NCBI GenBank assembly: GCA_002794735.1
Contig: NBAZ01000002.1
Coordinates: forward strand, 1,550,001 to 1,614,000
Reading direction: 5' to 3'
Origin: Pyrrhoderma lamaoense
Taxonomy: Eukaryota > Basidiomycota > Agaricomycetes > Hymenochaetales > Hymenochaetaceae
Length of the DNA: 64,000 bases
In this document: piece by piece, positions 41,001 through 53,851 of the stretch
How the letters are laid out: each line of letters opens with the position of its first letter
How positions within the stretch are numbered: position 1 is the stretch's first letter
Notes under the pieces: model-generated
What the model was told of the DNA's origin: nothing
The model's input: the letters and a program-made list of their open reading frames with translations, nothing else
Database searches by the model: none
Translations under genes and position numbers: made by a program

Positions 41001-43720
41001 ATGGATGAGGTGTCTCATAGCTTGAATACCCTTTCCGTTGCGTCAGAAGACAATCCTTGGAAGGAAGATGCCCAATCCGGCCCAGAAATTGACGATGCAC
41101 AAATACACCAAGATACAATTTCAGACGGACTTCGGGAAGACCCTGTAACGCCGTCTACCGAGGCAAAGGACTTGAAACAAGTAGAAAACCGTGACTTACT
41201 CAGTGAATTTGATCCTCTATCCGACGACAAGAATTCCGAAGCAAGGCAAGCAAGGGAAGTCTCAGAAGGAAACCCTCCTCAGCGACCTCATCAAACAGAA
41301 AGTTCATCCATCGGCGCAGATGCAGGTCCCAGCAAAATATCTCCATCGGCCCCATCACCTAGCTCAAGTATTGGGACTGGATTCTCATTTGCGAACATAG
41401 CTCGATCCTTTTCTCTCCCGAAAGTCAGGACACGGTCTGTTGACCTTACTCCGCCTTCAAATATTCTTAATTCAGAAGCGTTATCAACATTTGCCCAACA
41501 ACATTCCCGACCATCAACACCTGTGACGACCTCCGAGCGAAAACCAGACGAGAGGAACGATTCAGCAGGACGACTGAACAGTGGGACAAGCTCGCCAAGA
41601 CCAGGAAAGGATCGAGCAATGAAGGACGAACCGCCGCCATTTGATTTCCAGCTTTTTTTGGACCAGATGAAGAGTCGAAGCGCTGAACCTGTCGCGAAAT
41701 ATCTACGATCGTATGAGCTGCTCTTCACTCTATGATGTCAATACTTGAATTTACTTTTTAGGTTTCTGAGCAACTTCGCGAAGAAATCATTAGCTGTTCA
41801 TGATCAAGTTAAAGTTATCAATGAATTTCTAAATGTACGGTTCAACAAAATTCCCTGAATAACCTTTCTAACTTCTTGGAAGGACAGTTCATAGCAATTC
41901 GTATGCGCGAAGCTGACGTTTGGCGTAACGCAACGGATGAGGAGTTTGATAATGCTATCGAAGCAATGGAGAAACTAGTGATGAACCGTCTTTACGAGTT
42001 GTATGCCAATTCAATAAAGTACTCTCTATGGCATTTGGAGTACTGAAAGATATGAAGTACTTTTATTCCTCAGCTTGCAGAGGCTATCCCCCGAGGCCAA
42101 TCACGACAGATGACCTCGAACGAGATCGAATACTTGCACAGCGTATTGCACTTTTTGATTGGATAGAGGAGAAGCATCTCGAAGTGCCTGAAGGGCCAGA
42201 TAGTAGAGGGTTTCTCATGTTTGCTCAGCAAGGTTGGCTGTTATCTCAATAATTATATCTGTTGCTAATATGTCTATCTAGAGCTTCTAAAGATCAACCA
42301 CTATAAAGCACCGCGAGACAAACTAATATGCATTCTAAATTGTTGTAAAGTTATTTTTGGTCTGTATCAGTATGCTTTAATCAGATCCTTCAACTTATCT
42401 CAAGAAAATTCTCATCTCTTTCGAATTATACACAGGATTGATAAGGCATTTACACAAAGAAGAAAATGCAGACTCCTTCATTCCGATTTTGATATTTGTT
42501 GTCCTTAAGGCGAATCCGCCCAACTTAATTTCTAATATAGAGTGAATACAAATTGACAATATCATAAATGTAGCTATCTAACTTTTTCTTTCGATAGATA
42601 TATTCAACGTTTTCGTAATCCGCAGAAACTACAGAGTGAAACGGGCTATTACTTGTCTAGTTTGGTCTGTGTTCCAACTTTGTATACTTGACAAACTTTT
42701 TAACAATGACTAGCTAGGTGCTGTGCAGTTCATAGAGACCATGGATCACAGCGGTCTATCCAATATTACTGCTGAAGAATTTGAGAAGAACGTTGAAAAT
42801 GCAATTCATAATTTACCTGCTTCCCCCGTACCACTTGAGCGGCCTATGCCACAGACGCCTGTTTCTTCTTCGAGGCCAACGACGCCTCTCATTCGCATTC
42901 TCTCTCAGCACCAATGACCATTACTTCTACTCCTGTGCGGTCATCGAGCTTACCGGGACGTAATCTCATGATTAATAATTCTCCTCATGCTGGGGAAGAA
43001 TCTGCTCAGCCACTTTCTCTTTCTTTGGCTAGTTTAGGCACTGGAACTGGCGCGAGTTTTGCTGATGATACACGTCGATTCCTACAAAAAACAAGCGATG
43101 CCATTGGTAAACCATTGAATGCTCTTGGAAGGCTACTTGGAGAAGCCTTTGATGGATTAGATAGTCCTCCACCAGGTGCTTCGCGCCGAGAAGGACCCGG
43201 AGGTCTTAATGCAAATAACTGGGAACCTTATACCCCATGCCTGGGAACTCCAGTGGTCAGCCAGCTAATCAGATCACAACTCCATATAAGCCACGAATAC
43301 GTCAGCTACCCCTGGCGGATATCCCTCTCCGGGAACACCACTCGGTAGTTCACCAAGTGGAAGAACTTCAGGACGAGCTACACCTGAACGAAGTGCATAC
43401 ATGTCAACACCTTCACGGATCGGTCCAGAGGGTACAGCTTTACAAAGTACAGAACGCGGGCTCAGTCCTAGGTCACCTATTCCCATGCGTCTCGGGGAGG
43501 GAATACAAAGTGTATCCCGTACACCGACGCCTGCACTGGATATTGCGGAGTTACAGGCTGAGATAGATCAAGCTCATGCACGTGCTTCTGACGCATCACT
43601 GGGAACACTTATGCAGATATTTCCGGGAGCTGATCGGGAGGTTGTCGAGTGGGTCTTGGAAGCAGAGGGGGAGATCTGGGACGGAGTATTGAGAAGTTGC
43701 TCGAGGTCAATGGAGGATGA
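41001..43720 (+). CDS. VPS9: VPS9-domain Rab5 GEF with C-terminal CUE domain; several C/G-run frameshifts
   Basis: Guanine-nucleotide exchange factor for Rab5/Vps21 at endosomes. Exon 1 (41001-41711) is a disordered Ser/Pro-rich N-terminus ending [22 protein letters not shown]. The helical bundle and VPS9 core follow: [107 protein letters not shown]. The tail ends in a CUE domain ([21 protein letters not shown] ... [12 protein letters not shown]), ubiquitin-binding in yeast Vps9. The frame must gain one base at C or G runs 42088-42092, 43233-43236, 43309-43312 and 43667-43671. A 47-nt intron (42828-42874) or another indel is also needed. Confidence 0.87.
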
Positions 43721-44757
43721 ATGCACGAGAGCGATGTTAATGATGACTAAAATTAGTGTAAATATTATAACTTGATTCGTATCGATACTATCGGGGCAAT
43801 CTCCATCCGGGTGTGGGGAATGATGATAATAATAGAGAATCAGATGAGTGAGGAGCGCCACGAGAAGACTCCAAGACAGGATGAAGTTAGTCGATGAGGA
43901 TAGTCAAGTGGCCCGCAGTAGTGATGATGGGTTGTTCCCGATCGTGATGGTGGTGCGATAGAGCTGAATTGAGTGGCTTGCGTTGTACAAGATTGGAGAC
44001 AGTCTTCCCACTGGATCCGGGTCTTGTGATGAGCTTCTGTTTGACGCCTGGGATATAGAGTGGTACTTGACGATAGCTTGGGACGATCACTAATCGTATA
44101 GTGTATAACAAGTGATTTTATGCACGATGGTAGAATATTTGAGCAGCATGAAAAAAAAGTCAGTTATATCGAAAAAAAAAGGTGAAAAGGGGTGGAGGGG
44201 GAGATTGAAAAAAAAGGGAGAGAAAATGTGCCGAGTGTGCCATAAAAAGCAGTCGGCGACGGCCCGAATTGATTTTCGGTTGGGAGTGTCTGGACTGGAA
44301 GCAGCTCGACACCGACCATCTTCTTCTCTCTCTCCAACACCGCGACCATGTTCATCGTCCCCTCAATTCTCACCGCAAGTATATCTCATTAACAGCCTTG
44401 TCAGTACTGACGACGACAACGTCGACGACTTCTCGTGCCTCATCGTTGTCTTTCACGTCTCAGCCCTTTCTTACTTCAAAAGACTGCAAGATCCTTCCGT
44501 TGTCTTTCACCTAAACATCCTCAATCCAGCTCAATTTTTACAATACGAGCTACTCCTTTTTTACGGCTGTTCACTCAGTAAATATCTACTCGCCGCTTCT
44601 ATCTTCTAATTCAAGTGTGTGTGCACCGGGCGCATCTGATCCGGTCCGTTCTCCGTTTCTCGACATCCAATCCGCCTTTCCTCAACATTCATCTTACTTA
44701 CTTGTCTGCCTCATGGCCACCTATCTCCCTGTCCTTCTTGTTTCTGTTTCTGCAGGT
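43721..44757 (+). promoter_or_regulatory. Promoter and 5' leader of the REG1-like gene
   Basis: About 1 kb without a credible coding ORF. It holds a purine-rich tract at about 44170-44226. A long pyrimidine tract ending TGCAG at about 44755 looks like the acceptor of a 5'-UTR intron, three bases before the chosen ATG. Confidence 0.5.
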
Positions 44758-47700
44758 ATGCCTGATGACGCTGCCCTGCAGCCACTTCCCCGTGGTCAAG
44801 TTGACTATCTCTCCCACGAATGGGCTGAAGAGGATGTATGGCGTTCATGGCGAAACATGACGAAGCAGAAGAATGAAATAGCAAACGGTGCTCGTCTAGA
44901 GAATGCTTCCTGGCGTACTTGGTGGAAGCAACGAAATGGGTTGGGCACTGTTTCTCCAGAGACACTTAATTGGTATGCGTCTTTTCTTATCCCACACAAG
45001 AGATACACAGCTAACCGATGTTAATTCTATCATATCTAACTTTTTTTTTATCTAGGCTTAAAGACTCGGATGTCACTTGGTTGTATGGTCCTCTTCACAC
45101 TGCAGTGGATTGGACACCATTTCCTAAACAGTCCCCTCCTCCTTCTGTCCCAATTCAGAGCAAGGATGACGCAGTGGCACTCTCTTCTAAAAGTACAGGA
45201 GGAAACAGCATGTCATCTCCTTCGAGTTCTATAACCCTAGATCGTTTACGCCCTTCTGTATCACGCTTTGGTGCTCATTCCCAAGACGGAAGCTCAGTTC
45301 ATTCTGGAACCATGAAGCCAATTCTCAAGCACAGAAGTATCACAGAGATGCTGACTAGTGCTCTTCCACCCACTCCTATCTGGGCTATCGGAGAAGGCGA
45401 ATCTGAATCTGAATCAGATACACAAGAAGACTCTCGTGGTTTTAATAATGCTTCTTCAGAACACCCAATATTGTCATACGAGGGCGGGCGTGTTACTCGA
45501 CCTCCTCTATTTCATACCAAGAGTGATACGAATATCTTACCTCGGTTTGGTCATAGCGCAGCACGGAAGAAAGCACGGATCTCACCACCTCGCGTAGCAA
45601 CAACAATGCCCGATCGTGACTCACAGAGCTCGAGTAATCAAGGTTTACTTCAGGCCAGTCAAAGATCCGGTGCATCAAATAATCTCGCTGAGATGGCATT
45701 CCACTCTGGTGGCAATCCTTTCTGGACAACTGGACCATCTGCACCCCCTTACTCGAGAGCGCAGAAAGCAGTGGTAGCACAAGTGTTCTCACTAATGATG
45801 GTGCCAGTACTAAGAGCGATGGAGAAAATTTATCTCCAACTGTCCCACCAGTCGTACCTCAAAGAAAACATATCAGCTTCAACGCGATTGTAGAGCAATG
45901 TATCGCTATCGATGGAGGATCTGTCCCGACAAGCCCTTTCTCTGGGGGCAAGCTTGGTCGGAGTATGATGACGGGTGAGCATTCTATCCATTCTTATCCC
46001 TCGTAGTCGGTGAACTTCTATTGATAATCACATCTGTTCTTCTCTGGTTATGCATTGACCTCATTACGGTTTCATTGTGATAGATACGTTGAGGATGAAG
46101 AAGACGGGCTATTCGAGGATGCTGATGTGAGAGGTGAATCTGATTCCGACGAGGACCGTATTGAAGAAGAAGAGGAAATACTCGAGATTAAGCCCCCATC
46201 CCGACGGTCTTCTACTAGCAATCTTAACGAGTTTCGTAATTCCCTTGAAGCATCTTCATCTTCGTCACAGCAGTCTGCTGCCCAAGAAAGGCCGAATTTT
46301 AGGCGTCAATCAAATAGCTATAAGTCAGATCGCTCACACACAAGCCATTCTGGTTCTAGATCAGGATCAGCAAGTGGTAGCACTAGCCAAGCGAGCCGAA
46401 GTCGCTCGAGTGTAGCCCCAGTAGATCGTGAACATGTTTCCATTGTGCCAATCGCTCCAACGATTCTGAAAGCCGGTGGAGGATCTGATCACTCAGAAGA
46501 AGGGATACTTTATATGGGTGGGGCGCCATTCAATGGACAAGTTCAGGGAGGTTCTGGAGTATACAATTCCGCATATGCTAATAACTACGGTGGCAATGGT
46601 GTGTACGGAGCTGGGTCAAATTTTGCTTATGGATATGGTGGTTATGGATATGGTGAGCAAGTGAGCGCAGGGCGCGGTTCCGCATTTGAACATTTCGAAC
46701 GCGGCAATGATGCAGGGGAGTTGGTTTATTGTGGACCAGATGGAGCTGTTTATCCTTGGCGTGAACGAGATGCGGAACGTTTTCACATATACACAGAATA
46801 TGGAATGCCAAACTTTGCAAGTTCTCCCCTAGACCGGCGTATCTAACTCAGTCTCAACAACAGAGAGATGGTTATAATTTGCATAGCTATGGACAGCCTG
46901 TTGCGGGCTTCAATATCCAATCTTCGTCGAGTTCGACTGATAGCAATGATGCTGGAGATTTTGAATACTATGATCGTATCGATGAGCAACCCGAGGATGA
47001 TAAGCAAATGGATGTTAGCTCATCATCGGACTCTCTTAACAATGAAAATTCTAAGAGATATCAAGGTCCAGAAGATAGTGGACGCCTAATCACATACAAC
47101 TCTAGTGAAGATATAGATAACAGTGAACCGAGAACTCCTCAAAGTTTAGATCCTCCAAAGGCTTCAATCATGTCAGTCACGCGGGAACGAACTCCTTCTC
47201 CAGAATTTCAGCCTAAGCTAAATCCGCGGATTGCAAGTCTGAAGTCTGAAAGTGGACTTTTCCCTTCATCCCAACAATCTGCATCCCCCGTTGAACACCC
47301 TACTCCTCCAACACTTGCAATTCCAACTCCTGGCATAAGCCCAGCACATGCACAGGAAGTTATGACAATGCGTTCTCCTCCTGAATCACCGATCATGCGT
47401 TCTGGTTTGCTCTCACCACCAGATATGTCTCCTAGGGCCGTTCGGGTTGCTCTTCGCCTGTATCAGGTTCGGCCACATCTTCCTCCGGGTTACTTACAAG
47501 TTCCCGTTCTGTGTCTGAGAGTCGTAGTGATTCGCGTGGACGATCTCGAACACGCAATTCGTCAGTATCTGCCTCTTCAGACGCAGAGCATGAGAGGGGT
47601 CGTTCGCGAAGTCGATCTACTGCAAGTGGTGCTAACTCACCAATGGAAAGTAATTCTCCTCTTGGCCGCGTTTCTAGTGTTGGTATCGGTGGTTTGGGAT

Positions 47701-48619
47701 TGGGTATCGGCATTAGCGGCGGCTTCGGTTCACCTCATAGCAATCGCGATGTGCGTGATGGAAGGGGGTGAAGCTTTATCGCAAGACAAGTGAAGATTGT
47801 ATCGCTGGTTCAGGTGTAGAGTCCCGGGGAAGAAATCGGAGTGGAAAGCGAGTTAGTGAGTCGTTAAGTCCACCGACTGTCAGTTCCGCCCCTTCAGGCA
47901 GTATGCGAAGGGTTGCTGTGAGTCCCCCTAGCTTTGGGAGCCCGCATCGGTCAATCCCCTCAAGCTTAGGTAGTCAGTCGTATTCCGCAAACTTGGGTGG
48001 CCAAAGATCTATAAATACTGGAATCGCCGAAATCGATGCTGAAGCTAAAGCATCCTTTGATTGCACGTCTGATGAGCCCTCACTAGGTAGATACTCGACT
48101 ACAAGCCAGACTCCGGTTTCTATCAATCTACGACATGACAGAGTAGATTCTACACCAGATCGTCCTGATGGAAGTAGTGATGATGGTTCATGTCCCGAGT
48201 CTGGGTCTTCGACTGTAACACTCGGGAGAGGCCCTTCAGCTTCGTCACCAGATGAAGAACGTCGGAATCTGTTTAGTACATCAGTAATCAAATCAAAACA
48301 GCCAAGTCCTCAACCTGATACGTCATCTTCTTGTGTTATATCAGATTCTCGTAAACAAATGAAGAATGCCCATCCAGCCGAGAATAAGGTTTCTTCGCCT
48401 CCATCTGGTCCGACCCCGGCCCGAGCCCCGGATGTTAAAGTTGAGAAAACACTTGCTACGGGCTCAACGTCCCTTCCTACATCTGGCAAGAGCCAGAAAA
48501 TGAATGGTACGTCCGATAGCAGAGACGGTGGGATGAAAGTAACATATGCTAATCGGGCATTAGAACTTGTCTCCTCGGCTCGGACACTCCTTGGAACGAT
48601 TTGGAATGGGTCGTCTTAG
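44758..48619 (+). CDS. REG1/HEX2-like protein with GATA-like (DUF1752/PF08550) domain; C/G-run frameshifts
   Basis: Probable regulatory subunit of type 1 phosphatase acting in glucose repression, by analogy with yeast Reg1. The ATG at 44758 (MPDDAALQPLPRGQVD) leads directly into the domain block LSHEWAEEDVWRSWRNM and ENASWRTWWKQRNGL. A splice (about 44972/45055) gives W-LKDSDVTWLYGPLHT. The conserved block RKHISFNAIVEQCIAID (about 45865-45915) precedes an intron and an acidic stretch (YVEDEEDGLFEDAD). The rest is low-complexity Ser-, Gly- and Arg-rich, ending TYANRALELVSSARTLLGT. Continuity needs one extra base at runs 45744-45748, 46826-46829, 47435-47437 and 47764-47768, and probably at the donor GGG near 45973. 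Confidence 0.82.
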
Positions 48620-49193
48620 GTGGTACATGATTTGCTACATGTACTTTGTTATTCTTGATTGTAACACCTTTTTTTGTTTTTATCTTTTGTACGGGATGGG
48701 TTTGAAATTATTTTCATTTCTTATGATTTACCTTAATTGTTGAGTCTTAGCTCTACCTTCATCCTTTCGCTGTTGTATTTGCACACTTGACTCATTTCTT
48801 TGATTACCTTCTTTTCGCTACAGCATAACAATATTTTCAGTCTTTTGTGCTTAATTGTAAGCTATGGCTGATGATGAGTCTACTTACTATCTATACTCTT
48901 CTATTACGCCCCTCTTGCTTTCTATATTCACCTACTGTTTTCTCTTTCACATTCATCCGGCATTTACTACTTTTTTCTGCAACTGATCAGATTTTGCTGC
49001 AAATGTAAGACTACCGTACATTACCAATGGCATTACTTTCGATGAATTGAATTACTTCTTGTACATGTATGTTATACCACCATGTATATTTGTCACTTTG
49101 GTCACGAGTGACAGGACATGGCTATTAATATATTATACATTGGTTGCCATTATTGTATTTAGTCTGAGCCACCTCGAGCTTCACGAATGAGCA
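48620..49193. other. 3' flank, pyrimidine-rich, no gene seen
   Basis: T-rich sequence between the REG1-like stop and the next start, consistent with a 3' UTR, terminator and a short promoter. Confidence 0.5.
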
Positions 49194-49969
49194 ATGAACA
49201 GTCAAGATGGCTCAATCTCATCTTTCAAGTTACCGGCGCTCAATGCTGTTAGCATAGACAAAGATCTAGATCATCTCAAGGAGTTAATGATTAGACAGCC
49301 GATATTGTCGGTGAGTAATACATCAGTACCCAACATACCTCACAATTCGTGGCTCTTGACTTGAATATTCGTAGACCTTTATAGTATTCTTCGTGGCATT
49401 AAGCACCATTCCATTACTATGCTTTCTGTATGTTATATACTGAATCATCCAGTCCGGTCCATTCTCATATTATTTTTATAGCGGCGCATCAATTTTCGTC
49501 TTCTCTACGACGATGGTTTTGGCTTTAGTCGTCGCGGCTATATCTAGTGCTATACTCATCACCATCTTTGGTATGACAAATATCGCATTTATAACATCAC
49601 TCAAGTCTGCTTAAATTACTCTGGACCCTTTCAGCCCTCTTGCTCTCAGCTACTCTTTGTTTTATTGCCTTCCTTTCGTTTTCTCTGACGTGCTTTGCCG
49701 TCGGAACCTATCTACTCGGAAAATTAGTATTTTTAGTCCTCACTGAACCAAGTTTCTACGAGGGGTTCCGTGCTTGGGCACAAGAGATTTTTACGCATGT
49801 GTCACCAAGGATACCAGCTGGTGTACTGCAGATAGTTGGAGTATCAAAAGATTTTCTGCAGCAAGCGCCACACATGCTCAGTGACAAGGCTGACCAAGTA
49901 GCCGAAACGGAGGTGAAGAGTAATGCCGCACCCATGGTGAATTCGAGAACAGCTATTAATGGTTCATAA
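49194..49969 (+). CDS. Small multi-pass membrane protein, promethin (LDAF1)-like
   Basis: Four exons: 49194-49310 (MNSQDGSISSFKLPALN), then TFIVFFVALSTIPLLCF, GASIFVFSTTMVLALVVAAI and a last exon from about 49634 with LLLSATLCFIAFLSF and FAVGTYLLGKLVFLV. That gives about four closely spaced hydrophobic hairpin segments in roughly 210 residues, followed by an amphipathic C-terminus. The size and hairpin pattern resemble promethin/LDAF1, the seipin partner at lipid-droplet sites. This match is by architecture, not by a diagnostic motif, so another small membrane-protein family is possible. Confidence 0.55.
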
Positions 49970-51149
49970 AGCAAGGAAGCACGTCGTCGAGTTGCATGTA
50001 AGGAATGGCCTAATTCTGTTTCCGCTATCTCACCCATAAATTCTTAATAGGTCTAATATCTATATAACTATCAGGTAACGAGAGAACAAGTCACGCTTAC
50101 TTTTCCTTAGGTAGAATGTTCAGCCCTGAGAATCACGTTGAGAAGGGACATGAACTCTGTTTGACGATTTCGAGGGAAGGCGCATAGGATATATCTCGAA
50201 TCGAATTAGACATTAGTATTCTTAGAGTAGGGGTGTCTTTACAGTTGGGATATGGTTCTACAGCCACTATCCGAAAGCAGAAATCTTTCTTAAAGAGAGA
50301 AAAGAAATGTATCTGCCCGGAAGAGCATTTATCCTGAACCTCTACCTATTTTCCATAGATTTCACTCCTTAAGTCACATTTTCCATACTCAATCGCCCAA
50401 GTAATGTATAATGTAATAGATGTTTGCATCTGATTCTCTGATTGGCCTATAATCACAGGGCAGCCAATAAAACTCACCATATTGTCATAAACTAGCATAG
50501 GGAAGAACTGATTATCCGGAAGAGCAAAACTATTAAGAAGACTGATCATGTATCGTTGCTTCTCTTCCCATTACCCAGAGCATCTAAGAACACCCTGGGA
50601 TTTGTCTGTTCATTTGATGTCTGGCTTTCCCATGCACAGACGTGAGTATTGGTTCCTAGTGATACCGAGGAGTTGCCAGGCTAATCATAGTATAGATCAC
50701 TCTTTAACAGAAAAAGAAAAAGATATCGAAGAAAATAACACCCAAAGAAATCTAGCAGGATCTGAAACAACTCTAATTTGAGGCTGATGTAGTTGCGTGA
50801 GCGGAATCCTAAACGGCCGCATGTGATCCTTAGGCCCTTGAATTATTGCATATCAACGAATATGTATACCAGGTGATGCGAACACTTGCGACTGGACAAA
50901 TGCAAACATTTGGAAGTCCGCACCCCATGTGAATTGGCTTGAAATAAATGTAGACTTAACCAATTGAGCAAGCGCGAAGTATAAAGGATACGAACAGCGC
51001 GTTCCTCGCTTTCTAATCTGTCCCTGGTCTCAGCAGCCTTCAAATTCAACTAGTTGGACTCCCTCAATACTTATTTGCTTCACAAGTACCTCACTCAGTA
51101 TCCTGCATCTGGTATCTCTCTGCTTGTCTTGCGGGCGCGTTCAACGACC
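49970..51149. other. Intergenic, no gene seen
   Basis: About 1.2 kb. Short ORFs in it look random. A partial tRNA-like box A/B pair on the minus strand near 50900-50980 does not fold properly and was rejected. Confidence 0.55.
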
Positions 51150-53851
51150 ATGTCGTCAATTGAAAAGGTTGAGAGAGACTCTGAAAAGGGGGTTGCGGAA
51201 CAAAAATCCGTTGGGAGCAGCGAGCTTAATTCCGAGGTCGATCTTGCTAACTACTACGAAGAAAAGGCTGGAAGTTTGGTCGTTGATCCTGCGTAAGCCA
51301 TTTTTCTCTTTTATAGCTAGATCATGCTTAAATGTGATTCAGCGAGGCTCGTGTCGAGTTTGGTGAAAAGGTAGCAGCTCGCCTTAAGCTGTCCCGCGAT
51401 GGTACAAAGGTACTCTGGCCACAACCTTCTGATGACCCTGAAGACCCTCAAAATGTATGTTTTTCTTTCTATTTTACTTGTTTCCTCGTTATTAAGCCAC
51501 TTTCTTAGTGGAGTGACCGACGAAAACTTATCCATCTAGTCATTATCACACTTGCTGCCATCGTTCCAGACTTCGACTCTGGAGTAGGTGCGTACTCTGA
51601 GCTTCGTAGCAAAGACACTCCTAATGTAACTATATCAAAGGTATCGCGGGAATTTTTGCGCTTGCTCAGCAGTTTAATACGACAACGGGAGTTATCAATA
51701 ATCTCACATCAAAGTAAGCACCGAAATTAATCTCTAAACTTTGAGATTCGAGATGTTTAACGGTTATCGGATAGTTGGAGTATCTTTCTTCTAGGTAGGA
51801 TCCTTATCAACGTACCTTTTTATCACTTTACTGATTCTAGTAGGATGGGGTGGGCTTTTTGCCGTTATGCTCATGAGGAAGCTCGGACGTTTGCCTGTCC
51901 TATTTTGGTCCCAGGTACTTGCGTTAGGATTTATGGCTGGATGCACGTTTTCTCCCACTTTAAAAACTTTCACAGGTAAATCCAGATTAATCCATTATCA
52001 ACTATGTACTAGACGCTAACATGTATCCTCAGCATTCCGATGTTTAACCGCATTCTTTGGGTATGTGAATTATCAAATTATTAGACGGGTTTGTTGATTA
52101 ATGCGAACCTCAAATATAAAGAACGTGCCCACAAGTTACAGTAAGTTTATTGGGGTTCATAAAACTCGCATTATCAAATTCAACATATTCTATTAGGGTC
52201 TATTCATCGTTGCAGACATGTATCCTTTCCACATGCAAGCACGTCAGGTGGGTTAATCTCAGACTTTAACTCCTATATCCAATAATCATCAATTACAGCT
52301 TAACTTCTGGACTATGGGTTTCATCATATCTCCTTTCCTTTCGCCATTTGCTTTTGGCTTTTTGGTTGCAAGAGCGAGGTACAATAAAGTCATCTATATC
52401 TAATTTTATAATCTCCGACACTGACTTGATCCTTATCAAGTTGGCGCTGGGCTTACGGCATAGCAACTATCTATGGTGCCATAGTTGTCTTCCTCATTGC
52501 AGTTTTCATGGAAGAAACGTAAGTGCTATCATTGATCGATTTCGAAAGAATAGTTCCTCAATTTATATATAACCCCAGCTTATATGACCGTCACCTAAAG
52601 AGTCAACCTCCTAGAAGTTCGTCCGGTTTACGATACCGAGTTGAGACACTAATTGGAATTACTGGATACAATTTGGCTTCTATCCGCGAACCATGGAGAG
52701 TATCAATCTTATCTCCCTTGAATATTGTCTGGAGACCTCACTTGCTTGCTGTGCTACTCTTCGAAGCTATGGTCTTTGGCTTCAGTATCGGTATTAACGT
52801 AAGTACATCTTATCTCATTTCCTACTTGTGAGTGTATCTCATAGGTAAACATTAATAGGTCACAAACGCCGTCTTCTTAGGTACACCTAGACCCGCAGGC
52901 TATGGTTTCAGTGAATTTGGTATTGCTGGAAGTTACGGCACTCCAATTGTCTGTCGCTTTCCTTTAGTAGTTTTAATTACAATACTTATACTAAAACCCA
53001 ACTTCAAGGTTGCCGTACTCATTGGAGAGCTCATCGGTCGTTATGCCAACGAATGGTTCATGGACATGGGCATCAAAAGGAACAATGGTGTTTTTGAGGC
53101 TGAAACACGACTCTGGTTAGGCGCTGCACTCTGCATCTGTTTTTTCTTTTGTAAACTCATTCCTCTTCATTTCACAGGGCTTGCTATATTGCCATGCCAC
53201 TATATTTATGTGGGTTCCTAGTCCTTGGTGCCTCTTTCCAGGAGAAGCTCTCCGTAGGAGCATTAGTTATGGGTTGGGGACTCGCCGAAGTTGCAGTGAT
53301 GATTAACACTGTCGCCATCTGTGAGTCAGCCCCCCCCCCCCCCCCCAAACAGATACAGTAATAATTAATTAACAATATATCCATAAGATGCTTACTGTAA
53401 CGACTGCTTCCCCCGTTTCAAGGTGAATCTCCACAGATCTCGCCAGGAAAAGTAGATACCTAACAAAAGACTCTTTATCTCCACAGGGAGAGATCTCAGC
53501 CTTGATAAATTTAGCTCGTACACTTGGAGGATTCTCTGTTGCATATTTCCAGGTTCCATGGGCGGAGAAGAACGGTGCTTTGCAAACTTTTGGAGTTGAG
53601 GCAGCGTGCGTACTTCATTTCGATACTGTTTTCGTACAATCGGAGTGATATTTATACCTACACATGCAGTATTGTTATGGCCCTATTCATCTTGATTGTC
53701 CCTTATATTCAAATCAAGGGTAAGAGCCTCAGGGTGTGTATACGTACAATAACCACACATTTAATGATACATCACACACTGACATGTTCACTGTTTAGGC
53801 GCGCTTTTCCTAAAGTGTGACGAACATGAATTATACTATAATGTCCAATGA
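51150..53851 (+). CDS. MFS transporter (DHA1-like)
   Basis: Twelve-helix major-facilitator carrier. The start at 51150 (MSSIEKVERDSEKGVAEQ) leads to a cytosolic region ending DGTKVLWPQPSDDPEDPQN-WSDRRKL, the usual entry to helix 1 in fungal drug/polyamine-type MFS. Later segments are IAGIFALAQQFNTTTGVINN, ILVGWGGLFAVMLMRKLGRLPVLFW, ADMYPFHMQARQLNFWTM, SWRWAYGIATIYGAIVVFLI, VAVLIGELIGRYANEWFM and INLARTLGGFSVAYFQVPWA. About eleven introns, one holding a 17-base C run (53330-53346). It ends ALFLKCDEHELYYNVQ. The substrate is unknown. Confidence 0.85.
53330..53346 (+). repeat. Poly-C tract (17 C) in an intron
   Basis: Seventeen consecutive C, 9 nt after the donor GT of an intron at about 53321-53389 of the MFS gene. 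It is the longest G/C run noticed, and its length is unreliable given the run errors seen nearby. Confidence 0.9.

Noticed and set aside
42823..42832. Fifth VPS9 frameshift at the C run CCCCC before GTACC
   Set aside because: Adding a C there runs into TGA at once; a 47-nt GT-AG intron (42828-42874) explains the frame better.
50870..50990. tRNA-like box A (GCTCAATTGGTTAA) and box B-like sequence on the minus strand
   Set aside because: Arms do not fold into a cloverleaf, box A has a wrong conserved base and no acceptor stem pairs.
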